Shown here: positions 1 to 12,970 of the stretch, one piece after another
How positions within the stretch are numbered: position 1 is the first letter of the stretch
Layout of the letters: every line of letters begins with the position of its first letter
NCBI GenBank assembly: GCA_945643635.1
Contig: CALZFC010000270.1
Coordinates: 2,306,001-2,370,000 of the forward strand
DNA length: 64,000 nt
Direction: 5' to 3'
Origin: Allodiplogaster sudhausi
Lineage: Eukaryota > Nematoda > Chromadorea > Rhabditida > Diplogasteridae
Notes under the pieces: model-generated
The model's input: the letters and a program-made list of their open reading frames with translations, nothing else
The model's database searches: none
Told to the model about the DNA's origin: nothing
Made by a program: the position numbers and the translations under genes

Positions 1-118
1 TCTCTCTCTCTCTCTCTCTTCCCCTTTCTCTATCTCTCTTCCCCTTTCTATCTGTCCTCCTTCTCTCTGTCTCACTCTTCTCTCTCTCTCTTTCTCCTTC
101 TCTCTCTCTCTGATTCTT
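1..118. repeat. (CT)n microsatellite at window edge
   Basis: The window opens inside an imperfect CT/CTT-rich dinucleotide tract with CCCC interruptions. It is one of several dozen such tracts in the window. No coding signal. Confidence 0.9.
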
Positions 119-631
119 CCCTTCGTGCATTGTATAAATGTTCTCTTGCTGCTTAATTCAACGACATTCGGCTACAAGAATGGAAGCTCTCAAAGCTCGA
201 ACTGAACGTGGCTTCCCACGGCGACGGAACCAGTGACATAAACAGCTGCGTGTGCATTCCAACAGTAGGGAATAGGGTAGGGCGTATCCGTCCCTAGGGG
301 GCTCCCTATCCACCCCCTCCCCCCGGGCAATCCTGGGGGCTCAGTGTACACCCCCCTCCCCAGTCAATCCTGAGGACGACCTATCCACCTACAGGAATTT
401 TGAAGCGACACATAATTATTAAAATAAAAGGAAAAAAAAGAAGTGAGAACAGTATTTGTATACATACATATGTATATATAAAGACATCCACAGCTAGAAA
501 GTAAGTGAAGACTGGAATGTAGTGAAAGTATGTATAGTAGGAGGATGTAGAAGAGGAAAGCGGAAGCACGGGCAGATATACCGCCCTAGGGCAGGTGGTA
601 GAGACGAAGGGTATTGGCGAGAGAATGAGAG

Positions 632-671
<40 letters not shown>

Positions 672-818
672 GGGAGATAGAGAGATAGAGAGATATAGAG
701 ATACTGATTCAGAGTGAATATGACTGAATCATTGTGTGAAAGCGAGGGCGAAAACGACGACTAATATGACAGGTATGGGATTAACTACAGGACCGGAGGA
801 ACGCAGAGAATGAGGATA

Positions 819-860
<42 letters not shown>

Positions 861-1650
861 GGAATGATTGAGGGAGACAGAAGACAGGTGAACAGAAAAG
901 CCAAGAATGGAGGAGAACTGACAAGAGATGGGAAAGCAGATAACAACATATCTTGCTCGACAAGGGCTGTTAATAGATGGTGCATTTATCGGGAAAAATC
1001 AAAAAGCATAAAAGAGCAAGCAACTGTTCCGGCATTAATAATTTCGCAAAAAAAAATTTTTTTTATTGAAATGAATACGATAATTGAAGAATTCATGCAC
1101 GCTCTCGTTCTCGCTTGATATTTCGCAGCTTTATTATGCGAATATACGGGATTGAAATTTAATTACTTAAATTTAATGAAAATCTTGCCGTAAGATCAAA
1201 GAGGTCAGCAACGGATCAACAACTCGCTTGACTACAAGTATGAATTTCCCAAGCGCTTATCAATTAATCTCCGGATAAGAACCCTTATATTCCACAATGC
1301 ACGTCATTTGGCTACACAACTTACAAAAAAAAATTAACATTTTACTTCTCAAGCTCTCAGGACCAATCTTCAAGTACTATTAGAAAAATATAAAAGACAG
1401 ACAAAAGCTTACTTGAGTGCCATTTCGTCAAAAGTCGGCACCACATTAACAAACTTTTCTCGTCTCGAATTCGATATTACTGCGCTTCCTCACCATCCGC
1501 GGCTGTTTTATACCTTGAAGACATATTTCCGTTGCATTTTTAGGGAAATCAAGTAAGAGAAAATAATCCAACTTGGCTCAAATTTATGAAAAATGACAAG
1601 AATATACAGTTTTTGAAGATTGGGAAAAAGGGTTGTTGCCAAGTTGTCTA
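119..1650. other. intergenic, no gene recognised
   Basis: No convincing exon. It contains two (GA)n tracts (about 618-668 and 822-858), a C-rich patch (300-362) and an A-run/T-run junction near 1049-1068. The short frames that cross the GA tracts are low-complexity Arg/Glu or Leu/Ser and are not supported as genes. Confidence 0.6.
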
Positions 1651-1959
1651 TCCCTGCCATAAGTTATAGATCTAATTCGTATTTAATCACATGCATGTGA
1701 TTAACACATGATGTTGCATGATGGCTGCCCTCAGTTCGAGATTCGTTCACTCGGCCTGAGATGCTGAAGGTTCAACAGGATAAAATCGATCATTTACTAG
1801 GAGATCCATTTTTCAAATTGCTTTTTTTCAATCTCTAATGATAGCTAATAGGCTTCTGCATATTGTGCATCCTTATTTCACCCCTGACTCTCGAAGTGAG
1901 AGCAGCCGCCATGTAACCACATGTTATATGCATTAATTCGTAATTAGACCTCCCAGGGA
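1651..1959. mobile_element. MITE-like imperfect inverted repeat (~310 bp)
   Basis: The left end (TCCCTGCCATAAG, then AGATCTAATTCGTATTTAAT) is mirrored at the right end by GTAATTAGACCTCCCAGGGA. Inside, GGCTGCCCTCAGTTCGAGA is mirrored by TCTCGAAGTGAGAGCAGCC. The arms diverge with small indels and there is no open frame. This is the structure of a non-autonomous DNA transposon remnant; the superfamily is not recognisable and I see no clear target-site duplication. Confidence 0.5.
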
Positions 1960-3599
1960 TAACTTTTTTTATAATGCACGATCACACATGGGTTCCTTGA
2001 AGAGTGTTCGTTGAAAATTTTGGGGCCAGTAGTAAAAAAAAATGTTGACCTGACCATGAAGCTATGAAACAAAGAGCACGCAGCCAAATAATTTAACTTT
2101 ATTTCAATAATATGCAAAACATATCAGCATTCACCATTAAGACATAGTATTCCTCCAATAGAATGCGTTTCAAGACAATTCTGACTCGAGGCTTTAAGCC
2201 TTTGCACTCCGACGAATCAAAGAGGCAGCACTAGTTCAGTAACGAGATAACGCAGGCTTAAAGGAACTCTCCATGGAGTTTAAAAGCCACTTGTGCAGAA
2301 CTAACGTTTGAATTCGCGCATGATATTGCAAAAACTTTTGGCGGTATGCTAGCACAGTATCCATCACTACAAACTAGACTGTGTGAGTCTTTTTCTCTCT
2401 GCCTCTCTTCTCTTCCCTCGAATCTCAAGCGTGGCTTGCCGCTTTGCACCTAGTTTTCACCTTCTTTCTAGTTGAATGAGGGTGTGCATATGGAGAAAAT
2501 AGGCAAGGGATGATGACGTCACTCCCTAAATTCTACAGTACGGCGTGGGGAAATGTGGTTTTTCTCCTCTGGGGCCCCTTCAGGACGCATTCTCACTTCT
2601 CCTAATGATGTTTCTAGCTGGACCGGATAGTATTAACAAAAAATTCAGCAACATTGTAATCTCCATGGACAGCTCCTTTAATACTCGGCAGTGACTTAAA
2701 ATTTGGCTAACTGTATCTACATGTAAAAGGCGAAAATCTAAAGCTGCTGTAAAGGGAGGAGGATATAAAGTAAAGAAGGAAATAATGTGAAATGAGAGAA
2801 AGGCTGAGGAGGAATAAACATATAACGCAAGGAACGGAAGATTGGATAAAGAATTAACTTCGATACCTTGAGAGAAGGTCAGAGATTTGGCTGGTTAGGA
2901 GCGGAAAAGAATCAGCAGCTGAGGCTGCTCCGTCAAGAGGACTCGAATGACTCAACGTGCGGAAGAAGTAAAAAATTTTCTTTTTTTTACATCTTGGAAG
3001 TGCCAAGATGCGGCCATTTTACAACATGGCGCAGACTCTTTCAAATCTATTCAAGACCAGCTGTAGTTGTATTAGCTGAGTGCTTTTGCAATACTGTGAG
3101 TGAGCGTATTTGGTTATGCGACCTATCAACTTCATTGCTTCTATTCTTGTCAACACTTCGGCATTCTTATGACTGCCGGATCATATAGCTTTTCTAGCGC
3201 TCCTTCTTTCAAGCACTGCATGATTTGATTTCCGTTTAGTTCGTGGTAGTATACTTGTAGATCAGCACAGCATTCCTTGAGCCGTTTCCGAGGTGGTTTG
3301 AAGCCATCATCCTTCGCAAGAGACACCCTGCTTCGCTACTCTCTTTACCTTTTGTAACCGCTGATGGTTCCGAGCGTACTTGCTCAAGGATTTTTTTTTA
3401 TATCTGCAGCATTGAAGCTGAACCCGACCACTGCCTACACGTTCTCCTTCATACATTTACCGCGCAATATCCTGGAATGAACGCAATCCTTTGCAACAAA
3501 AAAGGATGCTCAATTCGAAACTATTGCATTCAGCACTAGTGCTGATCTCATCCAGCATTATTTCTGCATTCTTATACAGTAGTAGGCAATAGTCTCAAC
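1960..3599. other. intergenic, no gene recognised
   Basis: Mixed-composition DNA without a large microsatellite. The 106-codon plus frame at 2868-3188 has no signal peptide or recognisable motif and no convincing splice partners. I see nothing else supportable. Confidence 0.45.
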
Positions 3600-4843
3600 A
3601 TGGCTTGAGCACATGTTGGCCGGTGATGACCTGTCTGTGGTTGCTGCTCCCAGACTTGTAATTGCAATCAAGACGTTTGTGTCTTTCTCCTCCAATTCAT
3701 CAATGGTTCCAACAAGTCTTCTTATTCCTGTTTCCAATTTCGTGCTGACGTCTCGTTTCTCCTTGCCTATCTATCGGGCACCTCCGCGATCTATGCAAAT
3801 TCCTTGAGTTTGCCTATGAAGAGCATCTGAGCAAGGCCCATGAAAATATTCAGGGAAGTGGGAATTTATGGTTCGGGGGGGGGGGGAGGGGGAATATTCC
3901 AGATACTAACACTGATTTTATACTCAGTCTTTGACTCGTTAAGGTGTTGTTCATAGGAGCATGTGTGCTAGTTCGTATTTCTCTTCCTTGCTGGAGATAA
4001 CTGCTCCGGCGCCAGTTCTTAAGGATTTGATGCAGCTATATGTTCCCTGATGTGCATGGCTTTCGCACTGAAACGTCATGTCAACTCTTACAAAGGACTG
4101 TATAGGCACTTGGAACTGAGCTCCATCTTTGTTTGTGACAGAGATGTAGGACAGTGAATTGATCTGTGAAATGATGTTCGATGTCAACAATCTGTAGTTT
4201 TCATTTGTATCGTCAGCTTCGAAGGGAGACACAAGGAGAAGTTCTTCACTCTGTTTGCATTTGGAGTGTCGCCAATCAAAAGAGCAGTCTTAGCGATGTC
4301 GCCGCCTTAATCAGAAATTATGCGTATCTGAAGCCAGCCATCAAAAATATCATCCCAATTTCAGCTTATTTCTCTCGAACATGTATTGCGCACGGCGCTG
4401 AAGGCTTGTACATATTTCCATGATAGCCACGTCTCTATATGCAAGCACAATTGCTGAAAAGGTTTACTCATTGGCTGAGGCTAGTTCCGTCATCCTTTTG
4501 TAGAGTTAGTAGCATAAAATCACGTCCCAGAGCAATTAGCGTAGATTTCAGGAGCTCCCGAGCTTTCATTGATATGCCACTTCTATCTATTTTTACGCCT
4601 TGATCTGCTATTATCTTCTGGATTGAATGTCGGATAACACGTTTGGTTACACAGATCTGATAAAATCGGCATAAATACCCTTTTAAAATTTTCTCTTGCA
4701 AATCTTCGGCTACCAAACTTGTCATCATTTTGGAAAAATATGTTCAGGCGTCGGCGTTTCTGCCTGATGTTGACAGCAGAAAAAAAATGTTCCACCTTTC
4801 GTCCGACTCGTTTGCCCGCAGTCTGTGACCAATTCTCATTCAA
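3600..4843 (-). pseudogene. possible decayed coding region (unknown family)
   Basis: The minus strand carries several separated frames of mixed, protein-like composition: about 4843-4583, 4728-4468, 4232-3951, and a frame in 3820-3600 with Lys/Glu-rich, coiled-coil-like content. They lie in different frames, are broken by stops and frame changes, and I could not join them with good splice sites. They may be remnants of an old gene or transposon polyprotein, or diverged exons. No family was recognised. Confidence is low and rests only on composition. Confidence 0.2.
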
Positions 4844-5131
4844 GAGTTCTGTGGCCTGCGGGTATATGGCAGAGTGTCGCCGACCTGCCGGCAGAATCGG
4901 CGTTCAATTATAGCCACTTGAATGTAGTTCATGATGTATGATTTGAGGTTTATTCATTGCCTTTTTCTTTTTTTTTTTTTGTTAGAAATTTTTTATTCGC
5001 GCCTGCTTGCCTGACACAATGGTATGTTATTTAGAGGGACGCGACTACAATTGTCAAGAAAATAGATAGAAATTGAGTTTCGCGCTCATTTAAGAGAGGA
5101 TGTCATTAAGACTCGAGCAGGGCCCTATTAT

Positions 5132-6757
5132 GACCTGCCCTAGGAATTTTTTTCAAATTTCTTAACCAAAATTGATTATAATATACAACTCGACGTGGTG
5201 AACACAATAGGCTGTATTTCAAAGGTGAAAAAAATTTTCCGCGCGAGACCCAGTACCGTAATCTTTTAAATTCGATTGGTCATAAGTCGCTTCAAACTTA
5301 TTATTAGACAACCATCAAGCTATCATTGGATAGCACATTGAACGGGCTTTAATTTTGATCTTGGACGATATTTTCTAAAAATTTGAATTTAGCCCTGAAA
5401 CACGGCCCTAAACATTTTCGAAGGAGGTTTTTGGCCATAATATTGATTTTGTGTTCATTTCTACAAAACCGCTCCAGCATATTCTTAAAGTGCTTGAAAT
5501 TTGCTACAACATATGTCTTTTCAGGAAAATTGAAGGTCCCAGACTTAGGTTCCTAAGCGCTTGAACATAGTCCTGTGTAAACTGTAACACCGTGCAAGCG
5601 CATTCATCGATCCATAACTGCGCTCAACGTCAATATTACAAAATCGTAAGTATATCATCTAAGAGCTCTCATGGAGACCTTCAAATGTTACATACATTAT
5701 TTTATTGAAAAGTTTCAATTTATATGGGAAATTTCGTTATGTACAATTAGAAGGCTTAAAAAACTACTTTAATAACATTTTCGCCTGTCAAAACATACAT
5801 CATAAGAAAGAGGATGAAATTTGCTACAAGATGAACCCCTTTCAATGGGTTTCCATGCCTACGATCTTTTGTTATAAATCATAAAATTAGTGCCAGTAGC
5901 GTCGCTGTCATTTCGCCCAAGAATTCACATTTTAGCTTATTCGAATTAGAATATTCCAATCCTTTTTTTCTGCACTTTTTTCATAAGGCCTTGTTATCCT
6001 ACTCTTATGGCTTATAACAAAGGATCGTAAGCATGGAATTTCATTTAAAGGGGTTCATCTTGTAGCAAATTTCATCCTCTTTCTTATGATGTATGTTTCG
6101 ACAGGCCAAAATGTTTTTAAAGTAGTTTTTTAAGCCTTCTAATTGTACAGAACGAAATTTCCCATATAAATTTAAAGTTTTCAATAAAAGTATGTATGTA
6201 ACATTTGAAGATCTCCGTGAGAGCTCTTAGATGATATATTTACGATTTTGTAATATTGACGTGAGCGCAGTTATGGATCGATGAATGCGCTTGCACGGTG
6301 TTACAGTTTACACAGGACTATGTTCAAGCGCTTAGGAACCTAAGTCTGGGACCTTCAATTTTCCTGAAAAGACATATGTTGTAGCAAATTTCAAGCACTT
6401 TAAGAATATGCTGGAGCGGTTTTGTAGTAATGAACAGAAAATCAATTTATGGCCAAAAACCTCCTTCGGAAATGTTTAGGGCCGTGTTTCAGGGCTAAAT
6501 TCAAATTTTTAGAAAATATCGTCCAAGATAAAAATTAAAGCCCGTTCAATGAGCTATCCAATGATAGCTTGATGGTTGTCTAATAATAAGTTTGAAGCGA
6601 CTTATGACCAATCGAATTTAAAAGATTACGGTACTGGGTCTCGCTCGGAAAATTTTTTTCACTTTTGAAATACAGCCTATTGTGTTCATCACGTCGAGTT
6701 GTATATTATAATCAATTTTTTTTAAGAAATTCGAAAAAAAATTCCTAGGGCAGGCCT
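5132..6757. mobile_element. long foldback inverted repeat (~1.63 kb)
   Basis: About 750 bp at 5132-5878 is repeated in inverted orientation at 6010-6757, around a spacer of about 130 bp. The outer ends read CCTGCCCTAGGAATT and its complement AATTCCTAGGGCAGG. Matching landmarks inside the arms include GGACCTTCAATTTTCC and GTGTTACAGTTTACAC. The arms look more than 90% identical, with scattered point changes and small indels, and no transposase frame is present. This is a foldback or long-TIR non-autonomous element; a transcript through it would form a long hairpin. Confidence 0.85.
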
Positions 6758-6918
6758 TGATCGAACGATACTGACAGGCTCTCTTAATGATTTGTTAATT
6801 TTTTTAAACACAGAGTTTGCATCTGGCTCGTCAATGTGGACATTGTTTTATTTCGTGAAGTATAAGGAGCCAAAAATCTCTCCCCCCCCCACCCCTCCAT
6901 CTTCTCTCTCTCTCACCC

Positions 6919-6974
<56 letters not shown>

Positions 6975-7235
6975 ACTTTCTCCCTCTCCCTCACTGCACT
7001 TGTCTGATGTCTACTCGAATGTCCTTTTATGTGTCGTTTGTCTTCATTCGGCCTAGGAACTTGCTCGAGCCATTCCATCCACAGTGGAATGCTGTTCGGT
7101 GGCTTCAGAGTGCAACCTTTCATGTGTCTTGGTCTCGGAATGCTATTTCAAGCTGAAATTGCCTGAAATCTCGTTGAGTGGTATGCGTCATTCGGTAATG
7201 AACTACGAGGATCACTTAGTTTGCAGCTTGGTTTG

Positions 7236-7275
<40 letters not shown>

Positions 7276-8628
7276 CGCGAGCGAGAACAACTTGGAACAA
7301 ACGATTTCACTTTCTCTGCTTTTACTTTCGCATGGTTTGACACTACCTACACTCGTTCTTTTTCTATCTCCATCTAGGTAATTTCTCTCACAAATCTTCC
7401 CCTCTGTTCTTCTCTCTCTCGCTCTCTCTCTCTCTCTCTCGCTTGTTGTCTTTCTATCTCTTCCCGTTTCTCTTATCCCTCTCTTTCCCTTTCTCTCTCT
7501 CTCTCTATCTCTCCCTTTTCTGCATTCCTCGTCCACTCAATCCGATCCTAAGCTTATGGATCAAGAAAGAATGCTTGCGTAAATGCCTACCAGTTCCATG
7601 CCCAAACGCTATCTCTTTCTCTCTGTCATCTTCTTCACTTTGATCTGGCCAATGAATAAAGCCTCATTAAATCATTTTACATAAAAGTACATTAAAGAAA
7701 CAAATTGATATTCTCAACAGCTCCAGTTTTCTTTGCATTTCAGAGACCTCCACATGAATGTTTATTCCAAATGTGCATCATATTAGAAATATGAGCAAGG
7801 TGATATTAACACAAACCGTCCAAAGTTCTGGAGTTCTCAAGGCAAAAGGTGAAAGGATCTGCCTGGCAGGTCCATTATCGAGAGAGGGAGAGAGAGAGAG
7901 AGAAAGGGAGAGACCAAGAGCGAGAAAAAAAGGTCGACGATAAGAGCTTCGACTGATCAGAGAATGTGAGAAAAGCCTGAAATTGTCTCTTCCTAATTAG
8001 CTAGTCTCCTTTGCAGTGCCAGTGATCAAGAATTTTTCTAATGGTAAGTCCTCGAAATTCCTCTACTGGCCAAAGAACAGGAAGGGGTAGCGCAGAGAAG
8101 AGAAAGTGAGTGTGACTTCTTCGCATTTGTTTAATTTAACTCCCTAAAAATTAAAGAGATAAGGTGTGAGGTGGATTCTTTGTTCAATGGCAGCTTTGCC
8201 TTCAGTTACTAAAATAGGGATGATTTAAAGATAAAGAAACATATACATATTTAAATTTACATTTAAAAGTTTTAAAGGAAGTTAGAGTCAGTATTTGATG
8301 TTTATTGCAGGGCAAACAAGCTCCACAACCTACACATCTCTTGATGTCCGCAACCCTTACATCTCTTTATCCGCTCTGGTGTTCCACCTCCAATGTTATC
8401 TCCATCTCATCCCTCTCTCTTCCATTCCCTCTCTCTCTCACACTCTCTCTCTCTGTCTCTCCCTCTCTCTCTTTCTCTCTCTGTTCCCTCTCTCTCCATC
8501 TCCCTCTCTCTCATCCTTGCGCTGCCTTTTGTGGCTTGCCTCCATAATTCGCATCGAAACCCTAACACCAAGCAAGTATTCTCGAGACGTAACCAGCCCT
8601 TTCCCGGGCCGCTTTTCGTCCTTTCTAC

Positions 8629-8675
<47 letters not shown>

Positions 8676-9888
8676 ACAGTCTCTCTCACTTTCACTCTCA
8701 TTCTCAATCACTCTCTATCTCTCTCATCCACTCTATCTCTCTCTTCCCGGTCTCACGCATAAAGTCGCCCAATCTTATGTACTGGATAGCGCGACGATGG
8801 GGAAATACGCCATGTTCATGTAGCGTTTTGTCTCTGGCTCCCCTGGAGAGAAAGAAGGAGAGAGAGAGCGGGAGAGAGAGATAAAGAGAGAGAGAGGGAG
8901 AGAGAGACAGAGAGAGAGAGAGAGCACATTATTTTAGTGCGCTACCGGGTACATGTCGTGTCTTCTTTTTATGCCATGTAAGTTGTCCATGCGGGATTAG
9001 GATATAAGGAAGGCGATCGAGAACGACAAGTGAGGGCTTCTCTCGCTGCAAGTATATATGTAAATTAATTCTTCCCATCTTCATTCCTTCTGGATAACCT
9101 GGATCGCGAGCGGTCGACTTGTCACTGGGTCTCTGAAGCTCTCGGATAGCGCCTGAATTTTTTTTCATTTCATACTGCATTCAGATTTAAAACTTGGCCC
9201 AATGAATCGAATAGTGAAATAGAAAGAAAGCGGCTTCTCTCTTAAATCCACTGAATCAAGTCGGCTGGCGCATTTTTTCCATTTGGTCAACAATGTTTTT
9301 GAAACAGTGTTCGCTAAGCTCTCGTTTGCCAGTGGTGCTTGCAGAGATTACTAACCAAAGACGATCTAGCACAAGATTACGCCGCACTTTTCCTTTCTCA
9401 CCCTCTCTCTCTCTCTCTCTCTCTAACTCTCCTCTCTCTCTCGTCCTCTCTCTCACTATTAATCTCTCTCTCTTTCTCTATTTCTCTTCCTCTCTCTCTC
9501 TCTCTCTCTCTCTCTCGCCAATGGGTTCCCACGTCGCACCTTTCTTGCACCGAATCATCCTCCGTGTAGAACGCGGCAAAAGCCGATCATTTGTACTAGA
9601 CTCTGTTTCTCCTTTACGTTTCTTCCTTTTGCACTCTGCTTGTCTCTCTCTCTCTCCCTCTCTCTCTCCCCTCTCACTCACTCTCTTTCTCTTCCTCTCC
9701 CTTTCTCTCTCTTAGGCAATAGAATTCTGATCTGAACTGGCTGCTCGAAATGCAGCAAACTTGTCAGCCGCCTTTCAATTTCTCGCCTTATACCTTTTCC
9801 AGATCCTCGGCCGTGTGGTTCTGCTCTGGTTTGTTTTCCCGCACCGCAATCCCGCATGTAATCAGCCTCTCCCTCTATGTCTCTCTGC

Positions 9889-9922
<34 letters not shown>

Positions 9923-9940
9923 GTGTCTCCCTCCCTCTTC

Positions 9941-9975
<35 letters not shown>

Positions 9976-11195
9976 TATCTCTCTCTCTATGTCTCTCTTC
10001 CTCCCTCCGACTTTACACCCTCATCTCTCCATCTCCCTCCCCTCGATAGCGATGAAAGGCATTCAAAGACGTTATTCTAGGATAGCAGCGCCTCAGTCAT
10101 GAGGTGGGCTTTTAGATTCCGTGCGAAGGATATCTTGGATATCTTCCTTACCTTCCCAGAAACATAGTAACTATGGAAATGTGTATGTGTTTAGCCGTAT
10201 CTATAAGTATTCCCCCAATAATAAATGCCGCCTTCGGAGGGACTCAATAAAATATGCGCTTCTATTTTACAAAGAGTACGGTATATCCGCAAGTGTAAGG
10301 ACTCCACTCAATTTTTTTTTTTCCTAATCACCTTTCCATTTCTGTCGGCCGTTCACTTTTTATCTGGGAAATTGCATGAAGAGAGGGAGAAAGAGAGAGA
10401 GAGAGAGGTAATGGAGAGAGAGGAAGAAAGAGAAAGAGAGCGAGTGGAGAGAGAGGAGGAGTGAAAAAGAGCGAGAGAAAGAGAGAGAGCGAGAGAAAGA
10501 GAGAGGGAGAGAGAATGGAGAGAGAGAAAGAGCGAGAGAAAGAGATAGCGAGAGAAAGAGAGAGAGAGAGAGAGAATGGGTACTAGTTCTTTCGTTTCCA
10601 AACAACCTTTCCATTCCCGCATTTTCATTCGGCCTGCTGGCCTCCATGTTGTGGTTTTTGCTGATCCAGAGATAATGGAAACAATCAGTTTCCGTGTTCG
10701 TACTCTCTCGCTCTCAATTTCTTCCTCGCTTTCTCTCTCTCTCCCTCTCTCTCTCTCTGCCTCACTTTCTCCACGTCTGCTTTAATAAGGACATGTCAAG
10801 AGTTCTCTTCAGATTTCATGCTGAATAATTCTTCATCTGTTTAACGCTCCACCTATTTATCTCCTCCAACCTGTCGTTTATAATCTCTTTCTAATTTCAT
10901 TCAAAATTCAATCTATCTTTATTTTCTTTCTTTTTTCTCTCCACCTCTTCCGACTTCTACATTTCTTCATCTCTCTCTCTCTCGCTCTTTCCCTCTCTCT
11001 CTCTATCTCTTTCTCTCTCTCTCTCTTTCTGTCCCTTCCCTGTTTTCCCTCTCTCCACATGACCATTCCTTGTGTCCTCTCGCTTACCACCACTTTCTGT
11101 CCGTCTTCCTTGAAATGGTGATTACGAGAGAAGCCATTGCTCATGGTCAGATCCCAGCAACACACAACCTTGTTCTCTTTTTATCTTCCGCCTCG

Positions 11196-11231
<36 letters not shown>

Positions 11232-11489
11232 TCCTTCTCTCTCTCACTCTTTCTCTTCCTTATCTCTCACACTCTTTCTCTCTCTCTCTCTCCTCTCCCC
11301 AACCTCGCCCCGAGGCAGTTTTGGGCCGTTCAATCAGCAGGAGTCCGCCTCTCCCTCCCACTGGCGGGGCTGCCTCTTGCTCTCAGAGCCATTCTCGGTG
11401 GTGGCTAAAACCGCAATTGTCGGTGCTGAGCGAATATATTGCGCGCTCTCTCTCTCCCTTAAACTTTCCAGCCAAACATTTTTAAATGT
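6758..11489. repeat. microsatellite-dense intergenic block
   Basis: Long CT/TC or GA/AG tracts lie at about 6895-7000, 7236-7280, 7410-7515, 7876-7925, 8410-8515, 8634-8745, 8845-8927, 9395-9516, 9640-9714, 9865-9995, 10375-10575, 10705-10765, 10970-11035 and 11185-11300. The intervening DNA shows no supportable exon. All long frames here are Leu/Ser or Arg/Glu translations of the repeats. Confidence 0.85.
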
Positions 11490-11509
11490 GCTGACCTTAT
11501 TCCACTCAG
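11490..11509 (+). promoter_or_regulatory. candidate trans-splice acceptor
   Basis: A pyrimidine-rich stretch ending ATTCCACTCAG lies 18 bases before the lectin-gene ATG at 11528. In a nematode this placement is typical of a spliced-leader acceptor. It could also be an ordinary 3' splice site after a 5' UTR intron. Inference from position only. Confidence 0.4.
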
Positions 11510-11527
11510 GACCTAAGCCAGAGAAGA

Positions 11528-12339
11528 ATGTTGTGGTGGCCGTCAGTCATGGTGTTTGTGGCGGGCGCCTGCGTCGCCACCGTTGCCAGCGAAGAGCCCG
11601 TGAAGCTGGACGCTGCCAGCGAGCTGCTTCAACGGCTGCCGAGGTACAAGGTAAGGGTCCTGAAGGGAGACTGAGGGTTACTGTAGGCTTAGTTAGGTTT
11701 ACTGTGGGTTACAGTGGGTTACTATGGGCTTGCTGTGGGTTATAGTGGGTTACCGTTTTGATAGTGAGGGTCATTGAGGGCCCCTGAGGGCATTATTAGG
11801 CGGTGGCAGAATTAAGCTTCGATCGTGAGCTTTCTGCCGATACTTATTGGGAAAAAAACAGTTTAAATCAGTTTATTTTGAATCAAGACAAAACCCATGG
11901 CAAGTGTCTTGGAGTAAATTTCTAAAATTTACAGTATGATTCAAATATAAAAAAAATTAGCTGTGCTAAGCAACTACTTTGACGTATGCAACCGCATTAC
12001 AAGGTGAATAAGGAAAATTAACTATATTTCTGGATATATATATATTTTTTTTCTTGATGCCTACATACATATGTATGTATGTACATAGATGAATTTGTGA
12101 GAACGGGTTAGAGAGAGAGAGAGAGGAAGAGAGAGAGAGGAAAATAGAGAGAGAGAGAGGAAGAGAGAGAGAGAGAAAGAGAGAGAGAGTTAAAGAGAGT
12201 AAGAGAAGAATGAAATGAGTCATATTCACTCACAAGCAGCAGGTTTTTTCTTGTCTCCTCCGGTTCTCGCCTCGCATTTTGATTGCGTTGCTGCAGAGAC
12301 TAATCGGATAATCACTAATAAAAGATTGGAGAATGAGAA

Positions 12340-12375
<36 letters not shown>

Positions 12376-12939
12376 GGGAAAGAGAGAAACATGAACAGAG
12401 AAAAGAGAGTGAGAGAGATAGAGAAAGTGAAAGAGGACGGAAGGGCTAAGAAATACAAAGAGATCGATGAGTTGAACGAGAGAGCGAGAAAGCGAATCAG
12501 TGAAAGTGAGATGATAATAACTACCAGTGCGTTCGCCCAAGTCCATTTCTCACAAGCGCTTTTGAATGATTAAAAAAAAAATAAGATGCAAAATTAAATT
12601 CGTTTAAGAAGAAGAAGAAGAAAAACAGCCCAACTCTGGCTCTTCCTCTTTCTTCCATTATTCCATTAGAGTGAAAAACAAATCCGGACTTGCACTTCTT
12701 TCCACTTTACGTGTCATTCGTCACGCGCTGATATTCCTACATCACAAAGGAACACCCTGTTCCTGTCTTTCTATCTCGCTCTCTCTCTCTCTCTCTATCT
12801 CTCTTTCTCTCGCTCCCTCTCTCGCTTTCTCTCTATGTATCTCTCTCTCTCACTCTCTCTCTCACTCTCTCTCTCGCTTCCTCTCTCTCAGCTACTCTAT
12901 CATTGTCTATGTATCTCACTCTCTCTCTCACTCTCTCTC

Positions 12940-12970
<31 letters not shown>

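Noticed and set aside
8295..9715. Plus-strand frames of 140-163 codons rich in Ser/Leu
   Set aside because: Direct translations of CT microsatellites; no splice sites, start context or non-repeat sequence supports them. The same applies to 24170-24728 (-), 43366-44229 (+) and 49088-49600 (+).
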